Shown: positions 54,997 to 64,000 of the stretch, in pieces
Layout of the letters: each line of letters starts with the position of its first letter
How positions within the stretch are numbered: position 1 is the stretch's first letter
Origin: G020353115 sp964481765
GTDB taxonomy: Bacteria > Bacteroidota > Bacteroidia > Bacteroidales > VadinHA17
Reading direction: 5' to 3'
DNA length: 64,000 nt
Assembly (NCBI GenBank): GCA_964481765.1
Contig: CAYZVJ010000002.1
Span: 7,282 to 71,281 of the forward strand
The notes under the pieces: model-generated
The model's database searches: none
Told to the model about the DNA's origin: nothing
Seen by the model: the letters and a program-made list of their open reading frames with translations, nothing else
Made by a program: the position numbers and the translations under genes

Positions 54997-57960
54997 ATGA
55001 AGCAAAATCGTGTGATCCGGAAGCTATTTTTTCTGATCCTGATCTGTTTTATTCCCATCTGGGTCATGGGTCAGGAAATCGTGGTTTCCGGAAAGGTAAC
55101 TGATGTTGCAGACGGGACAGGAATACCCGGAGTCAATGTCGTTGTAAAGGGAACAACCTTTGGGACAACCACTAACCTGGACGGTAATTACCGCCTCACG
55201 GTCAGCAGGGATGCAACGCTGGTTTTTTCCTTTATTGGTTACTCAACCCAGGAAATAGCAGTGAACAATCAGTCAACCATTAATGTTTCCATGGTTCTGG
55301 ATATCCAGGCTCTGGAAGAGGTGGTTACGATCGGTTACGGTACTACCCGAAAGGAGGATGCCACCGGATCGGTTACTGCTATTTCATCGGAAGATTTTAA
55401 CCGCGGTGCAATTTTCTCACCTCAGGAACTGGTCGCAGGCAAAATTGCCGGTGTACAGATCACCAATTCAGGAGGTGCACCAGGTGCCGGTTCTACTATC
55501 AGAATCAGGGGAGGATCTTCCCTGTCAGCAAGCAATGACCCGCTGATTGTCATTGATGGGGTCCCCGTGGATAACGACGGTATATCCGGAATGAGGAACC
55601 CATTAAGCACTATTCACCCGAACGACATCGAGACCTTTACCATACTGAAAGATGCCTCGGCAACAGCCATTTATGGGTCCAGAGCGTCAAACGGTGTGAT
55701 TATCATTGAAACAAAGAAGGGGAAGAAAGATCTGCCATTTAAAATCAATTATGATGCCAACCTATCCTTCGGAGTAATAACGGATTATCACGATGTACTT
55801 TCTGCAGATCAATTCAACGAGATCATACTGGAACAGTTTGCCAGCAATCCAAATGCAACCGATCTGCTCGGTGATGCAAATACAAACTGGCAAAAGGAGA
55901 TCTACCAAACGGCTGTTTCAACAGACCACAACCTGAGTTTTTCTGGAACTGCAATAACCATCCCCTTCCGTGTTTCCATTGGATATACCGATCAAAAAGG
56001 TATTCTGAAGACATCCGGACTGGACCGGTATACCGGTGCGCTAAATCTTAATCCGAGTTTCCTGGATGATCACTTAATGCTCAATGTAAACGTGAAAGGG
56101 ATGCGTATTCAAAACCAGTTTGCAAACCAGGGTGCCGTGGGTGCTGCTGCTGATTTTGACCCGACTCAACCCGTGAAGGATCCAACCAGTCCTTATGGAG
56201 GATATTTCACCTGGGTCGATGATTTTGGGAATCCCATTTTCACCGCAACCTCAAACCCGGTAGCCTTGTTAAACATGAGAGATGACAAGTCGACCGTTCT
56301 GAGAAGCATTGGAAACATGCAGCTGGATTACAAAGTGCATTGGCTTCCTGAATTAAAGGCAAAACTGAACCTGGGATACGATATCTCAAGCAGTGAAGGA
56401 ACGGTTGATGTTCCTGAGAATGCTGCATGGGCATACGATGATGTCAATGGAGGCGGACAAAAGACAAAATATACCCAGGGAAAAAAGAATGAATTGCTGG
56501 ATTTTTATTTTAATTATGTGAAAGATATGGGTACTATTGATAGCCGGATTGACGCCACCGCCGGTTATTCCTGGCAGCATTTCTTCAGGGAAGGAACCAA
56601 CTATACAACCAACGTGCTTGGAACGGTGATCGATGATGATTCCGATTACAAAACGGAGAGCTACCTGGTCTCTTTCTTCGGAAGGGTAAATTATATTTTC
56701 AAAGACCGGTACCTGCTGACCTTTACTGTGCGTGAAGATGGTTCATCCCGGTTTTCTCCGGATAACCGCTGGGGACTTTTTCCATCCGTAGCACTGGCCT
56801 GGGACATTGGTGACGAGTCGTTCATGAATCCTGATCTGTTCTCTGTCCTTAAGTTGCGTTTGGGATGGGGTGTCACCGGACAGCAAAACATATCCGATAA
56901 CGATTATCCTTACCTGCCAAGATATACTGCCAGTGAGGATAACGCACAGTATCAGTTCGGATCTACATTCTATACCACACTGCGGCCCGAGGGATATGAT
57001 GCCAACCTGAAATGGGAAGAGACCACAACCTACAATGTCGGACTCGATTTCGGATTACTGAAAAACAGGTTCACCGGATCGTTGGATTACTATTACAGGG
57101 TGACAGATGACCTGATTAATTTCATTCCGGTTCCTGCAGGTACGAATCTTACCAACCAGATCCTGACCAATGTGGGTGATTTGTATAACACCGGTGTTGA
57201 ATTCACGATCAATGCAAAAGCCATTTCCAGAACCGATGTGTACTGGGAAGTCGGGTTCAATGCAACTTATAACAAGAATGAGATCACCAAGCTTACATTG
57301 TATGAAGATCCCACATACATTGGTGTTCCCACCGGTGGTATTTCCGGAGGCGTTGGGAATACCATTCAAATACATACTGTCGGATACCCAAAAAATTCAT
57401 TCTTTGTCTATCAGCAGGTGTATGATGAGAGCGGGGATCCGATCGAAGGACTTTATGTGGACCGGAATGGGGATGGAATCATTTCAGAAGACGACAAGTA
57501 CCGCTACAAGAAAGCTGATCCGGATGTTTATCTTGGATTCTCCTCCTTTCTCCAGTATAAAAACTTCGATTTTAGTTTTAGTGGAAGAGCAAACATCGGC
57601 AACTACGTGTATAACAATCAGTATTCAAGCAACGGAACCTATAGCGGGCTCTATAACTCCGCCGGATCTCTGAGCAATTCGACAACCAGCCTGCTGGATT
57701 CGAAATTCCAGAATCCGAGATACCATACGGATTTTTACATGGAAAATGGCTCCTTCCTCCGCATGGATAACATGACACTGGGGTACAATTTTAAAAACCT
57801 GTTGAGTGGAAAGCTTGGATTGCGGATCTATGCATCGATTCAGAATGTATTTGTGATTACTAAATACCAGGGTCTGGATCCCGAGGTTAGCAGTGGTGTT
57901 GACAACAACATCTATCCTCGTCCAAGAACCTTCTTATTTGGTTTTAGACTTGAATATTAA
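54997..57960 (+). CDS. susC: SusC-type TonB-dependent outer-membrane transporter
   Basis: 987 residues. A signal peptide (LFFLILICFIPIWVMGQ) is followed by a carboxypeptidase-regulatory-like domain (VSGKVTDVADGTGIPGVNVV to FSFIGYSTQEI). A TonB-box-like ALEEVVTIGYGTTRKED comes next, then a plug domain (AGVQITNSGGAPGAGSTIRI, with DGVPVDNDG and YGSRASNGVIIIETKKG) and the barrel ending FLFGFRLEY. It imports oligosaccharides across the outer membrane together with the SusD lipoprotein encoded 18 bp downstream. Confidence 0.95.
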   Translation: MKQNRVIRKLFFLILICFIPIWVMGQEIVVSGKVTDVADGTGIPGVNVVVKGTTFGTTTNLDGNYRLTVSRDATLVFSFIGYSTQEIAVNNQSTINVSMVLDIQALEEVVTIGYGTTRKEDATGSVTAISSEDFNRGAIFSPQELVAGKIAGVQITNSGGAPGAGSTIRIRGGSSLSASNDPLIVIDGVPVDNDGISGMRNPLSTIHPNDIETFTILKDASATAIYGSRASNGVIIIETKKGKKDLPFKINYDANLSFGVITDYHDVLSADQFNEIILEQFASNPNATDLLGDANTNWQKEIYQTAVSTDHNLSFSGTAITIPFRVSIGYTDQKGILKTSGLDRYTGALNLNPSFLDDHLMLNVNVKGMRIQNQFANQGAVGAAADFDPTQPVKDPTSPYGGYFTWVDDFGNPIFTATSNPVALLNMRDDKSTVLRSIGNMQLDYKVHWLPELKAKLNLGYDISSSEGTVDVPENAAWAYDDVNGGGQKTKYTQGKKNELLDFYFNYVKDMGTIDSRIDATAGYSWQHFFREGTNYTTNVLGTVIDDDSDYKTESYLVSFFGRVNYIFKDRYLLTFTVREDGSSRFSPDNRWGLFPSVALAWDIGDESFMNPDLFSVLKLRLGWGVTGQQNISDNDYPYLPRYTASEDNAQYQFGSTFYTTLRPEGYDANLKWEETTTYNVGLDFGLLKNRFTGSLDYYYRVTDDLINFIPVPAGTNLTNQILTNVGDLYNTGVEFTINAKAISRTDVYWEVGFNATYNKNEITKLTLYEDPTYIGVPTGGISGGVGNTIQIHTVGYPKNSFFVYQQVYDESGDPIEGLYVDRNGDGIISEDDKYRYKKADPDVYLGFSSFLQYKNFDFSFSGRANIGNYVYNNQYSSNGTYSGLYNSAGSLSNSTTSLLDSKFQNPRYHTDFYMENGSFLRMDNMTLGYNFKNLLSGKLGLRIYASIQNVFVITKYQGLDPEVSSGVDNNIYPRPRTFLFGFRLEY

Positions 57961-57978
57961 CGGAAAAAATAAGAAGCC

Positions 57979-60192
57979 ATGAATATGAAATATTTAAAAA
58001 TGCGCGCGATCACTGTGTTGGCTGTAATCTTGGCTATTTCAGCCTGTACCAAGGATCTGGATACGGAACCGCTGGATAAAGATGTCATTACATCAGCATC
58101 CGTATACGAGGATTTTGATTCCTATAAGATGGTTCTGGCAAAACTGTATGCCGGACTCTCCGTTAGCGGACAGGTCGGTCCTCACGGCAATAATGACCTG
58201 AGCGGTCTCGATGAAGGATTCGGACAGTACCTCAGAGGATACTGGTATGCACAGGAGTTATCAACCGATGAATGCATTATTTCCTGGAATGACCTGACCC
58301 TCAAAGACTTTCATGAACAGGACTGGACCTCCTCTGATCCATTCATTATGAACATGTATTACCGGTTGTTTTACCAGATTGCTTTATGCAACGAATTCAT
58401 CAGGGAATCAACCAATGCGAAACTTGATGAACGGGGAATGAATGCAACCCAGAAGGAAGAGATCGCAGAATACAGGGCAGAAGCGAGATTCCTGCGGGCA
58501 CTGAGCTACTGGCATGCCCTCGACCTTTTCGGAAATGTCCCGTTTGTAACCGAAGATGACAAAGTCGGATCGTTCTTCCCGCAACAAATCATGAGAGCAG
58601 ACCTGTTTGACTATGTCGAATCAGAACTGCTGGCTATCGAAACAGAGTTGGCTGCTCCCATGACAAATGAATACGCAAGGGCCGATCAGGCAGCTGCCTG
58701 GATGCTTCTGGCAAAACTTTACCTGAATGCTGAGGTTTATATTGATACACCCAAGTATACCGAGACCATTACCTATGCGAAAAAGATTATCGATGCCGGA
58801 TACACTCTGGAAGCAAATTGGGAGCATCTTTTCCTTGCCGATAACCACACGGCAGATGGAATAATATTTCCAATCACATTCGATGGAGTGCATACTAAAA
58901 CATGGGGAGGAACAACCTTTATTATCAATGCTGCTGTCGGAGGTTCCATGAATCCAGAAGATTTCGGAATTTCCGGTGGTTGGGCTGGCATCAGGGTAAC
59001 AAAAGAGCTGGTCGGAAAATTCATCAACCTTGAAACCCTGAAGAAAAAAGGTGACCTGTCCGGCAGGAAAGCGTATCCTGTTCTTTATGTCCCTGGCAGT
59101 TACCAGGGCTGGGACGTTGCGGATGCCACAACCGTTGTTGCATCGGTGAATGACGATGGAAAGTACGAGGGTTACCTCTGGTTCCCGGATGCCGATGCAC
59201 AGTTCAAGTTTACCAATGAGGCGGACTGGGATCACAGTGTATTCGGTGATGTGGATGCTTCAGGTACGACCGGAACACTGGCAAAACCGGGGAATAATAT
59301 TGTTGCAGGAGTTGCCGGTTACTATAAGGTCAATGTTGATACTGTGGCATTGACGTATACACTTGAAAAGACCGATTGGGGATTGATTGGTGATGCAACA
59401 CCCGGTGGCTGGGATTCAGACACGGATATGACCTATGATGCCGTTGAGGGTGTCTGGGAACTGATCGTTGAACTGAAAGCCGGAACCATGAAATTCAGGG
59501 CGAACGATGACTGGGCTATTAATTACGGAGATACTGGTCCGGATGGTATCCTGGAACTGGATGGTACAAATATTACTATCTCCGAACCCGGGAAATACGA
59601 GATCAAAATGAAGCTGGGATTCCCGGATTATACGTACACCATCGAACAGTTCAGTTCGGATGGCCGCTCCATGTTCTACAGCGATGGTCAGTCACTTGAG
59701 ATTGACGATGTGTTTGAATTTACCGAAGGGTGGGCTGTAACCAAATTTAAAAACATCACATCAACCGGTGCTCCCGGATCGGATCAGACACATCCGGATA
59801 CCGATTTCATACTGTTCCGCCTGGCGGATGCTTACCTGATGTATGCTGAAGCAGTCCTCAGGGGTGGATCAGGCGGTGATGCCGGTACAGCCCTTACCTA
59901 TGTAAATATGCTGAGGGAACGTGCCTATGGCGATGCCAATGGGAATATAACTGCAGGTGAGCTTGACCTGGATTTCATCCTGGATGAACGGGCACGTGAG
60001 TTCCTGTGGGAAGCACAGCGGAGGACGGACCTGATCCGGTTTGGCCGGTTCAGCAACACAACCTATACATGGGCATGGAAAGGTGGATCTAAAGAAGGGC
60101 AAAGTGTTGAGAGCTTTTATGATCTCTATCCTATCCCTGCTTCCGATGTTGCAGCCAACCTTAACCTGGAACAGAATGAAGGGTATTATTAA
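57979..60192 (+). CDS. susD: SusD-type lipoprotein with inserted SusE/F-like starch-binding region
   Basis: 737 residues, about 190 longer than usual SusD. The lipobox LAISAC places the acylated Cys at 23. SusD helices and TPR-like parts are at about 40-350 (EYRAEARFLRALSYWHALDL) and 580-737 (RLADAYLMYAEAVLRGG, LDERAREFLWEAQRRTDLIR). Residues about 366-557 (YVPGSYQGWDVADATTVVAS, then TDWGLIGDATPGGWDSDTDM, then MKFRANDDWAINYGD) match the starch-binding domains of the SusE protein encoded next. The insertion should give SusD extra alpha-glucan-binding sites. Confidence 0.9.
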   Translation: MNMKYLKMRAITVLAVILAISACTKDLDTEPLDKDVITSASVYEDFDSYKMVLAKLYAGLSVSGQVGPHGNNDLSGLDEGFGQYLRGYWYAQELSTDECIISWNDLTLKDFHEQDWTSSDPFIMNMYYRLFYQIALCNEFIRESTNAKLDERGMNATQKEEIAEYRAEARFLRALSYWHALDLFGNVPFVTEDDKVGSFFPQQIMRADLFDYVESELLAIETELAAPMTNEYARADQAAAWMLLAKLYLNAEVYIDTPKYTETITYAKKIIDAGYTLEANWEHLFLADNHTADGIIFPITFDGVHTKTWGGTTFIINAAVGGSMNPEDFGISGGWAGIRVTKELVGKFINLETLKKKGDLSGRKAYPVLYVPGSYQGWDVADATTVVASVNDDGKYEGYLWFPDADAQFKFTNEADWDHSVFGDVDASGTTGTLAKPGNNIVAGVAGYYKVNVDTVALTYTLEKTDWGLIGDATPGGWDSDTDMTYDAVEGVWELIVELKAGTMKFRANDDWAINYGDTGPDGILELDGTNITISEPGKYEIKMKLGFPDYTYTIEQFSSDGRSMFYSDGQSLEIDDVFEFTEGWAVTKFKNITSTGAPGSDQTHPDTDFILFRLADAYLMYAEAVLRGGSGGDAGTALTYVNMLRERAYGDANGNITAGELDLDFILDERAREFLWEAQRRTDLIRFGRFSNTTYTWAWKGGSKEGQSVESFYDLYPIPASDVAANLNLEQNEGYY

Positions 60193-60214
60193 TGAATACG
60201 TAAAACAAGTAGAT

Positions 60215-61294
60215 ATGAAAAAGATAAATCTGATCATCCTTATCCTTGTTGGTCTGTTTGTTTTATTCTCTTGCGAAAAGGATGAAACAAAAGTAGTCGT
60301 TGGAGTCTATACTCCTCCTGCATTTACAGCACCAACCGGTGGATCAAGTTACGTTCTGACAGAAGAGACCGAATCGGCGACCATGACAACCTTTACCTGG
60401 AGTGCTGCTGATTTTGGATTCAAGGCAGCCATCTCCTATTCCGTGCAGTTCGATTTTACAGGGAATGATTTTGCTTCACCAGTCAACCTGGGAACCACAA
60501 CCAAGCTTGAAATGGCGATTACGGTTGGAAGCATAAATCAGAAGATCCTTCTTGCGGACGGTCCTTTTGGTGTCGTTAATTCGATTGAAACCCGCATTAT
60601 GGCAATTATCAAATCCATTGACAAAGCGGATATTGACACCCTCTTCTCTGCATCACTCGCCCTGGATATTACTCCATACGAAGTGATCATTGTGTATCCC
60701 CGTCTTTTCGTCCCGGGAGACCATAATGGCTGGGATGCGGCGGATTCAACTTCATCCATCTGGTCAATCAAGTCAAATGATAAATATGAGGGATACATCA
60801 ATACCACCGTCAATCCAAGCGGATTCAAGCTGTTGAAAGTGCCGGCCTGGGAGCAGGATAATACAATCGGTGATCCGGATGCAGCTGGCCTATCCGGTAC
60901 TCTTCAGATCGGTGACTGGGGAGGTAACAACATTATGATTACCACAGACCCGGGATACCACCAGATCAAGGCAGACCTCAATGCGGAGACCTATTCGATC
61001 CTTCGTACAGAGTGGGGCCTGATCGGTAGCAGCGTTCCTCCCTACGATTGGTCCGTGGATGTTGATATGACCTATAACGATGTCGAAGGTGTGTGGGCAG
61101 TTACCCTCGACCTGGTTGCCGGAGATGTGAAATTCCGGGCAAACGATGCCTGGGCTCTGGAATATGGAAGTGATGCTGCCAACGGTATTTGCGATCAGGG
61201 TGGAGCGAATATTCCGATTGATACAAATGGTAATTATACCATTACACTTGATCTTAGAGGACCGCTTTACAGGTACACAATTGTAAAGAATTAG
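60215..61294 (+). CDS. susE: SusE/SusF-type surface starch-binding lipoprotein
   Basis: 359 residues from ATG 60215. An upstream ATG would run into the SusD gene. The lipobox is VLFSCEKD. The N-terminal SusE Ig-like domain (about 30-165) is followed by two starch-binding domains (FVPGDHNGWDAADSTS; then TEWGLIGSSVPPYDWSVDVD and VKFRANDAWALEYGSD). These are near-copies of the region inside the SusD gene. The gene is followed by a hairpin terminator before the GH53 gene. Confidence 0.88.
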   Translation: MKKINLIILILVGLFVLFSCEKDETKVVVGVYTPPAFTAPTGGSSYVLTEETESATMTTFTWSAADFGFKAAISYSVQFDFTGNDFASPVNLGTTTKLEMAITVGSINQKILLADGPFGVVNSIETRIMAIIKSIDKADIDTLFSASLALDITPYEVIIVYPRLFVPGDHNGWDAADSTSSIWSIKSNDKYEGYINTTVNPSGFKLLKVPAWEQDNTIGDPDAAGLSGTLQIGDWGGNNIMITTDPGYHQIKADLNAETYSILRTEWGLIGSSVPPYDWSVDVDMTYNDVEGVWAVTLDLVAGDVKFRANDAWALEYGSDAANGICDQGGANIPIDTNGNYTITLDLRGPLYRYTIVKN

Positions 61295-61308
61295 GTTGAA
61301 GGTTAGGT

Positions 61309-61356
61309 AAAAAGAGGTTGTCCCGGGAGCTCGCTTCTGAGATAACCTCTTTTTAT
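61309..61356 (+). terminator. Hairpin terminator or attenuator between susE and the GH53 gene
   Basis: AAAAAGAGGTT (61309-61319) pairs perfectly with AACCTCTTTTT (61344-61354) over 11 bp. The stem end itself supplies the T-tract. It should reduce transcription of the downstream glycoside hydrolases relative to susC-E. Confidence 0.75.
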
Positions 61357-61371
61357 TATAAATGAGCACCA

Positions 61372-62538
61372 ATGAAACAGTATCTATTTTCAGGACTTCT
61401 ATTGATCTTGTTGTTTTCTTCCTGCAAGAAGGATGGGAACAATAAGCAAAATTCGACCGGCATTGTATTTTATACAACCGACCAGTTCTGTATGGGAGCA
61501 GACCTTTCCTATGTAAACCAGATCCTTGATTTTGGCGGAGTATATCTGGATTCAGGTATAGTAAAAAATCCATACCTCATCTTTAAAAATAACGGGGCGA
61601 ATGTCATACGGTTCCGGTTGTTTCATACACCCACCTGGACAAAAGAAATTTATGGAGGTGAGGGAACACAAATGTATAACGATTTCGATGATGTGAAGTT
61701 GGGGATTGAACGGGTAAAAAATGCCGGTTGTGAAGTGTGTCTCGATTTTCATTTTTCGGATAACTGGGCCGACCCGGGGAAACAGGTTCCTCCCGCTGCC
61801 TGGGAATCATTGGATCTGGAATCCATGCACGATAGTATCTATGAGTACACCTTTTCAACCCTTTCAAACCTTGATGCAGGGGGACTGATGCCCGAATACA
61901 TCCAGATCGGGAATGAAATAAATCCGGGCTTTGTTCTTCCGCTGGGAAAACGCTGGGATGGGAATGAAAACAACTGTGCCTATTTATTAAACGCCGGAAT
62001 AGAGGCTGTACGGGATGCCTCTGAAAATAGCACAATTGATCCGGAAATCATCATCCACATTGCCCAACCGGAGAATGTCGATGCCTGGTTCGATGGGATG
62101 AATGCAGCCGGCCTGATGGATTATGACATTATCGGAATTTCTTATTACTATATCTGGTCAACTGTCCCTATTGATAACATTAGCAATTACGTTTCATTCC
62201 TTAAAGGAAAATACGGGAAAGAGATAATGATCGTTGAAACAACCTATCCATGGACTACCGGTTATGCCGATAACTACAACAACATCATCAATGTGGATAA
62301 ACTTTTATCAGGTTACCCGGCAACACAAGAGGGACAATATCAATACCTTGTGAAACTGGCCCAGGAAATCATTGATGGTGGGGGCAAAGGAATTTTTCCC
62401 TGGGAACCTGCCTGGATCACATCAAATATGAAGACCCAGTGGGGACAGGGTTCTGCCTGGGAATGCAACACCCTTTTCGATTTTCAGGGTAACGTGATCA
62501 AAGGGATGCATTTCATGACCTATCCGTATAAATTTTAA
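61372..62538 (+). CDS. GH53 endo-beta-1,4-galactanase, lipoprotein
   Basis: 388 residues. Lipobox LLFSSCKKD. The GH53 barrel is recognisable from MGADLSYVNQILDFGGVY, VIRFRLFHTPTW and CLDFHFSDNWADPGKQVPPA. The acid/base Glu is in YIQIGNEINPG and the nucleophile Glu in IMIVETTYPWTT. It cuts beta-1,4-galactan (type I arabinogalactan) at the cell surface. Its presence beside SusE starch-binding proteins and a GH13 enzyme is unusual, since galactan and alpha-glucan are different substrates. Confidence 0.9.
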   Translation: MKQYLFSGLLLILLFSSCKKDGNNKQNSTGIVFYTTDQFCMGADLSYVNQILDFGGVYLDSGIVKNPYLIFKNNGANVIRFRLFHTPTWTKEIYGGEGTQMYNDFDDVKLGIERVKNAGCEVCLDFHFSDNWADPGKQVPPAAWESLDLESMHDSIYEYTFSTLSNLDAGGLMPEYIQIGNEINPGFVLPLGKRWDGNENNCAYLLNAGIEAVRDASENSTIDPEIIIHIAQPENVDAWFDGMNAAGLMDYDIIGISYYYIWSTVPIDNISNYVSFLKGKYGKEIMIVETTYPWTTGYADNYNNIINVDKLLSGYPATQEGQYQYLVKLAQEIIDGGGKGIFPWEPAWITSNMKTQWGQGSAWECNTLFDFQGNVIKGMHFMTYPYKF

Positions 62539-62561
62539 TAATAATTATATTCTTTCCGATC

Positions 62562-64000
62562 ATGAAAAGAACATCAATACTACCCTTGCTGGTCTTCTTA
62601 TTCTTACTCATTACGCCAGCAATCTTTGCACAGATCGAACACCTAGAACCACCATTCTGGTGGGCAGGGATGAAAAATCCCAGCCTTCAGCTTATGGTTC
62701 ATGGAAAAAATATTTCACAACACACCGTAAAGCTTTCCTGTGAAGGTGTACGAATTCAATCCGTTTCATCCGTTGAAAACCCAAATTTCCTGTTCATTGA
62801 CCTGGAGCTGGATCCTGATGTTTTGCCAGGAAAATTTGATATCCATTTCCTTAAGAACGGAAAAACAGCTTACTCCTATTCGTATGAACTGAAAGAGCGG
62901 GAACCCGGGTCTTCCGAACGTGAGGGATTTAATAATTCCGATGTGATGTACCTGATCATGCCGGATCGGTTTGCTAATGGCGATCCTTCAAATGATGCTA
63001 TCAGTGAAATGAAAGAACAACCCGATAGAAGTGAAATGCTGGGCCGGCACGGAGGTGATATTAAAGGGATAAAAGATCACCTGGATTATATTGCAGAAAT
63101 GGGTTTTACAGCCATCTGGCTTAACCCGGTCCTGGAAAACGACCAGGAAAGATCCTCCTACCACGGTTATTCAACAACCAACTTCTTCCGGGTGGATCAG
63201 CGGTTTGGCACAAATGAAGAGTACCGGGAAATGTGTTACCTGGCAAAAGAGAAAGGATTAAAAATGGTCATGGACATGATCTTCAATCATTGCGGATCGG
63301 AACACTGGTGGATGAAAGATATGCCAACGACGGACTGGATCAATTACTATCCGGATTACGTAAGTACCAACCACAGAAGAACGGTAAACCAGGATCCCCA
63401 TGCTTCCAATGCCGACTACACACTTATGCGGGACGGCTGGTTCGCCCGTTCCATGCCGGATATGAATGTCAGAAACCCTTTCTTTGCAAACTACCTCATT
63501 CAGAATAGCATCTGGTGGATTGAGTACCTTGGACTGGCCGGTATTCGTATGGATACCTATCCCTACCCGGATAAATTTATGATGGCCGAATGGAACCGCA
63601 GGGTGCTACAGGAATACCCGCATTTCAATATCGTTGGAGAGGAATGGAGCGAAAACCAGGCAACCGTATCGTACTGGCAAAAAGGACAAACGAACCGGGA
63701 CGGTTATGACGGACAGTTACCCAGCCTGATGGACTTCCCGTTACAAAGCGCCCTGAGTAGAAGCCTGACAGAAAAAGAAGAATGGGGTAAAGGCTTTATC
63801 CGGTTATATGAAGCACTCTCATATGACTTCCTCTACACCGATCCTTACAACCTGGTCATTTTCCCAGATAATCATGACATGAGCCGCTTCTACATGCAGG
63901 TGGGTATGAACGATAACCTCTATAAACTGGGAATCACCTATATTCTGACCACCCGGGGAATACCCCAGATCTTTTATGGTTCCGAAATCCTCATGACCCA
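62562..64000 (+). CDS. GH13 alpha-amylase family enzyme (cyclomaltodextrinase/neopullulanase-like), partial at right edge
   Basis: An open frame runs from ATG 62562 to the window end, 479 residues so far. A signal peptide (LPLLVFLFLLITPAIFAQ) is followed by a small N-terminal beta domain as in neopullulanases (ending before YLIMPDRFANGDPSNDAI). The barrel then shows FTAIWLNPVLEND, DMIFNHCG, GIRMDTYPYPDKF (nucleophile Asp), FNIVGEEWSENQ (acid/base Glu) and IFPDNHDMSRF (transition-state Asp). It should hydrolyse alpha-1,4 linkages, probably in the periplasm like SusA. The C-terminus lies outside. Confidence 0.9.
   Translation, partial: MKRTSILPLLVFLFLLITPAIFAQIEHLEPPFWWAGMKNPSLQLMVHGKNISQHTVKLSCEGVRIQSVSSVENPNFLFIDLELDPDVLPGKFDIHFLKNGKTAYSYSYELKEREPGSSEREGFNNSDVMYLIMPDRFANGDPSNDAISEMKEQPDRSEMLGRHGGDIKGIKDHLDYIAEMGFTAIWLNPVLENDQERSSYHGYSTTNFFRVDQRFGTNEEYREMCYLAKEKGLKMVMDMIFNHCGSEHWWMKDMPTTDWINYYPDYVSTNHRRTVNQDPHASNADYTLMRDGWFARSMPDMNVRNPFFANYLIQNSIWWIEYLGLAGIRMDTYPYPDKFMMAEWNRRVLQEYPHFNIVGEEWSENQATVSYWQKGQTNRDGYDGQLPSLMDFPLQSALSRSLTEKEEWGKGFIRLYEALSYDFLYTDPYNLVIFPDNHDMSRFYMQVGMNDNLYKLGITYILTTRGIPQIFYGSEILMT

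Noticed and set aside
1..64000. CRISPR arrays, tRNA or rRNA genes, insertion sequences and integrases
   Set aside because: No repeat-spacer structure, RNA gene pattern, terminal inverted repeats or transposase/integrase motifs were seen.

Overview
The window looks like a member of the Bacteroidota, probably of the Bacteroidales/Marinilabiliales type. The evidence is a SusC/SusD/SusE locus, several TAnnTTTG-type promoter elements, an ECF sigma/anti-sigma pair, a SiaC-family protein and Bacteroidota-style lipoprotein signals. It comes from a draft short-read assembly. There are seven runs of exactly 100 N. Four of them (8303, 25905, 35100, 52609) are flanked by identical 55-bp copies, so they are unmerged k-mer overlaps rather than missing DNA. 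Collapsing three of these restores reading frames. The other three gaps (12135, 18356, 21459) have unique flanks and really interrupt genes.

Positions 1-44900 form a very large aryl polyene/flexirubin-type fatty acid-polyketide cluster, in five transcription blocks. (a) Minus strand, 16842 to 1: a B12-type radical SAM enzyme, hydroxyacyl-CoA dehydrogenase, ketosynthase, ACP, AcpS-like PPTase and FabD-like transacylase; then, from an internal promoter near 11.28 kb, tyrosine ammonia-lyase, FabG, ketosynthase, ACP, LpxL-like acyltransferase, radical SAM, hotdog dehydratase, thioesterase, ketosynthase, a degenerate ketosynthase-like protein, ACP, ketosynthase, and a chain-length-factor-like protein running off the left edge. 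(b) Plus strand, 17067-23853: two more radical SAM enzymes around an outer-membrane barrel, a TonB-dependent receptor and a secreted protein. (c) Minus strand, 30539-23936: glycosyltransferase-DUF2062, a giant MMPL exporter/acyltransferase-like/methyltransferase fusion, and a membrane-anchored PlsC acyltransferase. (d) Plus strand, 30702-41441: FAD oxidoreductase, C45 autoproteolytic acyltransferase, O-methyltransferase, XRE-like regulator, BtrH-like acyltransferase, ACP, sulfotransferase, a fifth radical SAM enzyme, an unknown 124-aa protein and a PaaK-like ligase. (e) Minus strand, 44882-41528: thioesterase, crotonase, divergent PPTase, crotonase and a KASIII-like enzyme.

The inferred logic is as follows. 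Tyrosine ammonia-lyase supplies 4-coumarate. Ketosynthases with chain-length-factor-like partners, FabG and hotdog dehydratases extend it on dedicated ACPs to a polyene. LpxL/PlsC/C45/BtrH-type transferases attach it to lipid or amine acceptors, and MMPL/LolA-type export systems move it outward. The unusual layer is the set of five radical SAM enzymes together with sulfotransferase, ligase, KASIII and crotonase genes, which suggests a modified, possibly sulfated product not described for standard aryl polyenes.

Positions 45079-53545 hold housekeeping and stress genes: a short MutS-family ATPase, SiaC-like protein, DUF2007-UspA-UspA protein, a TonB_C-tailed anti-sigma factor with its ECF sigma factor, a divergent VIT-vWA protein that also ends in TonB_C, a small ribbon-helix-helix-like protein and a cupin. 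Positions 53653-64000 are a polysaccharide utilisation locus: LacI regulator, SusC, a SusD with an inserted SusE/F-type starch-binding region, SusE, a GH53 galactanase and a GH13 enzyme cut by the right edge. No tRNA, rRNA, CRISPR array or insertion sequence was seen.
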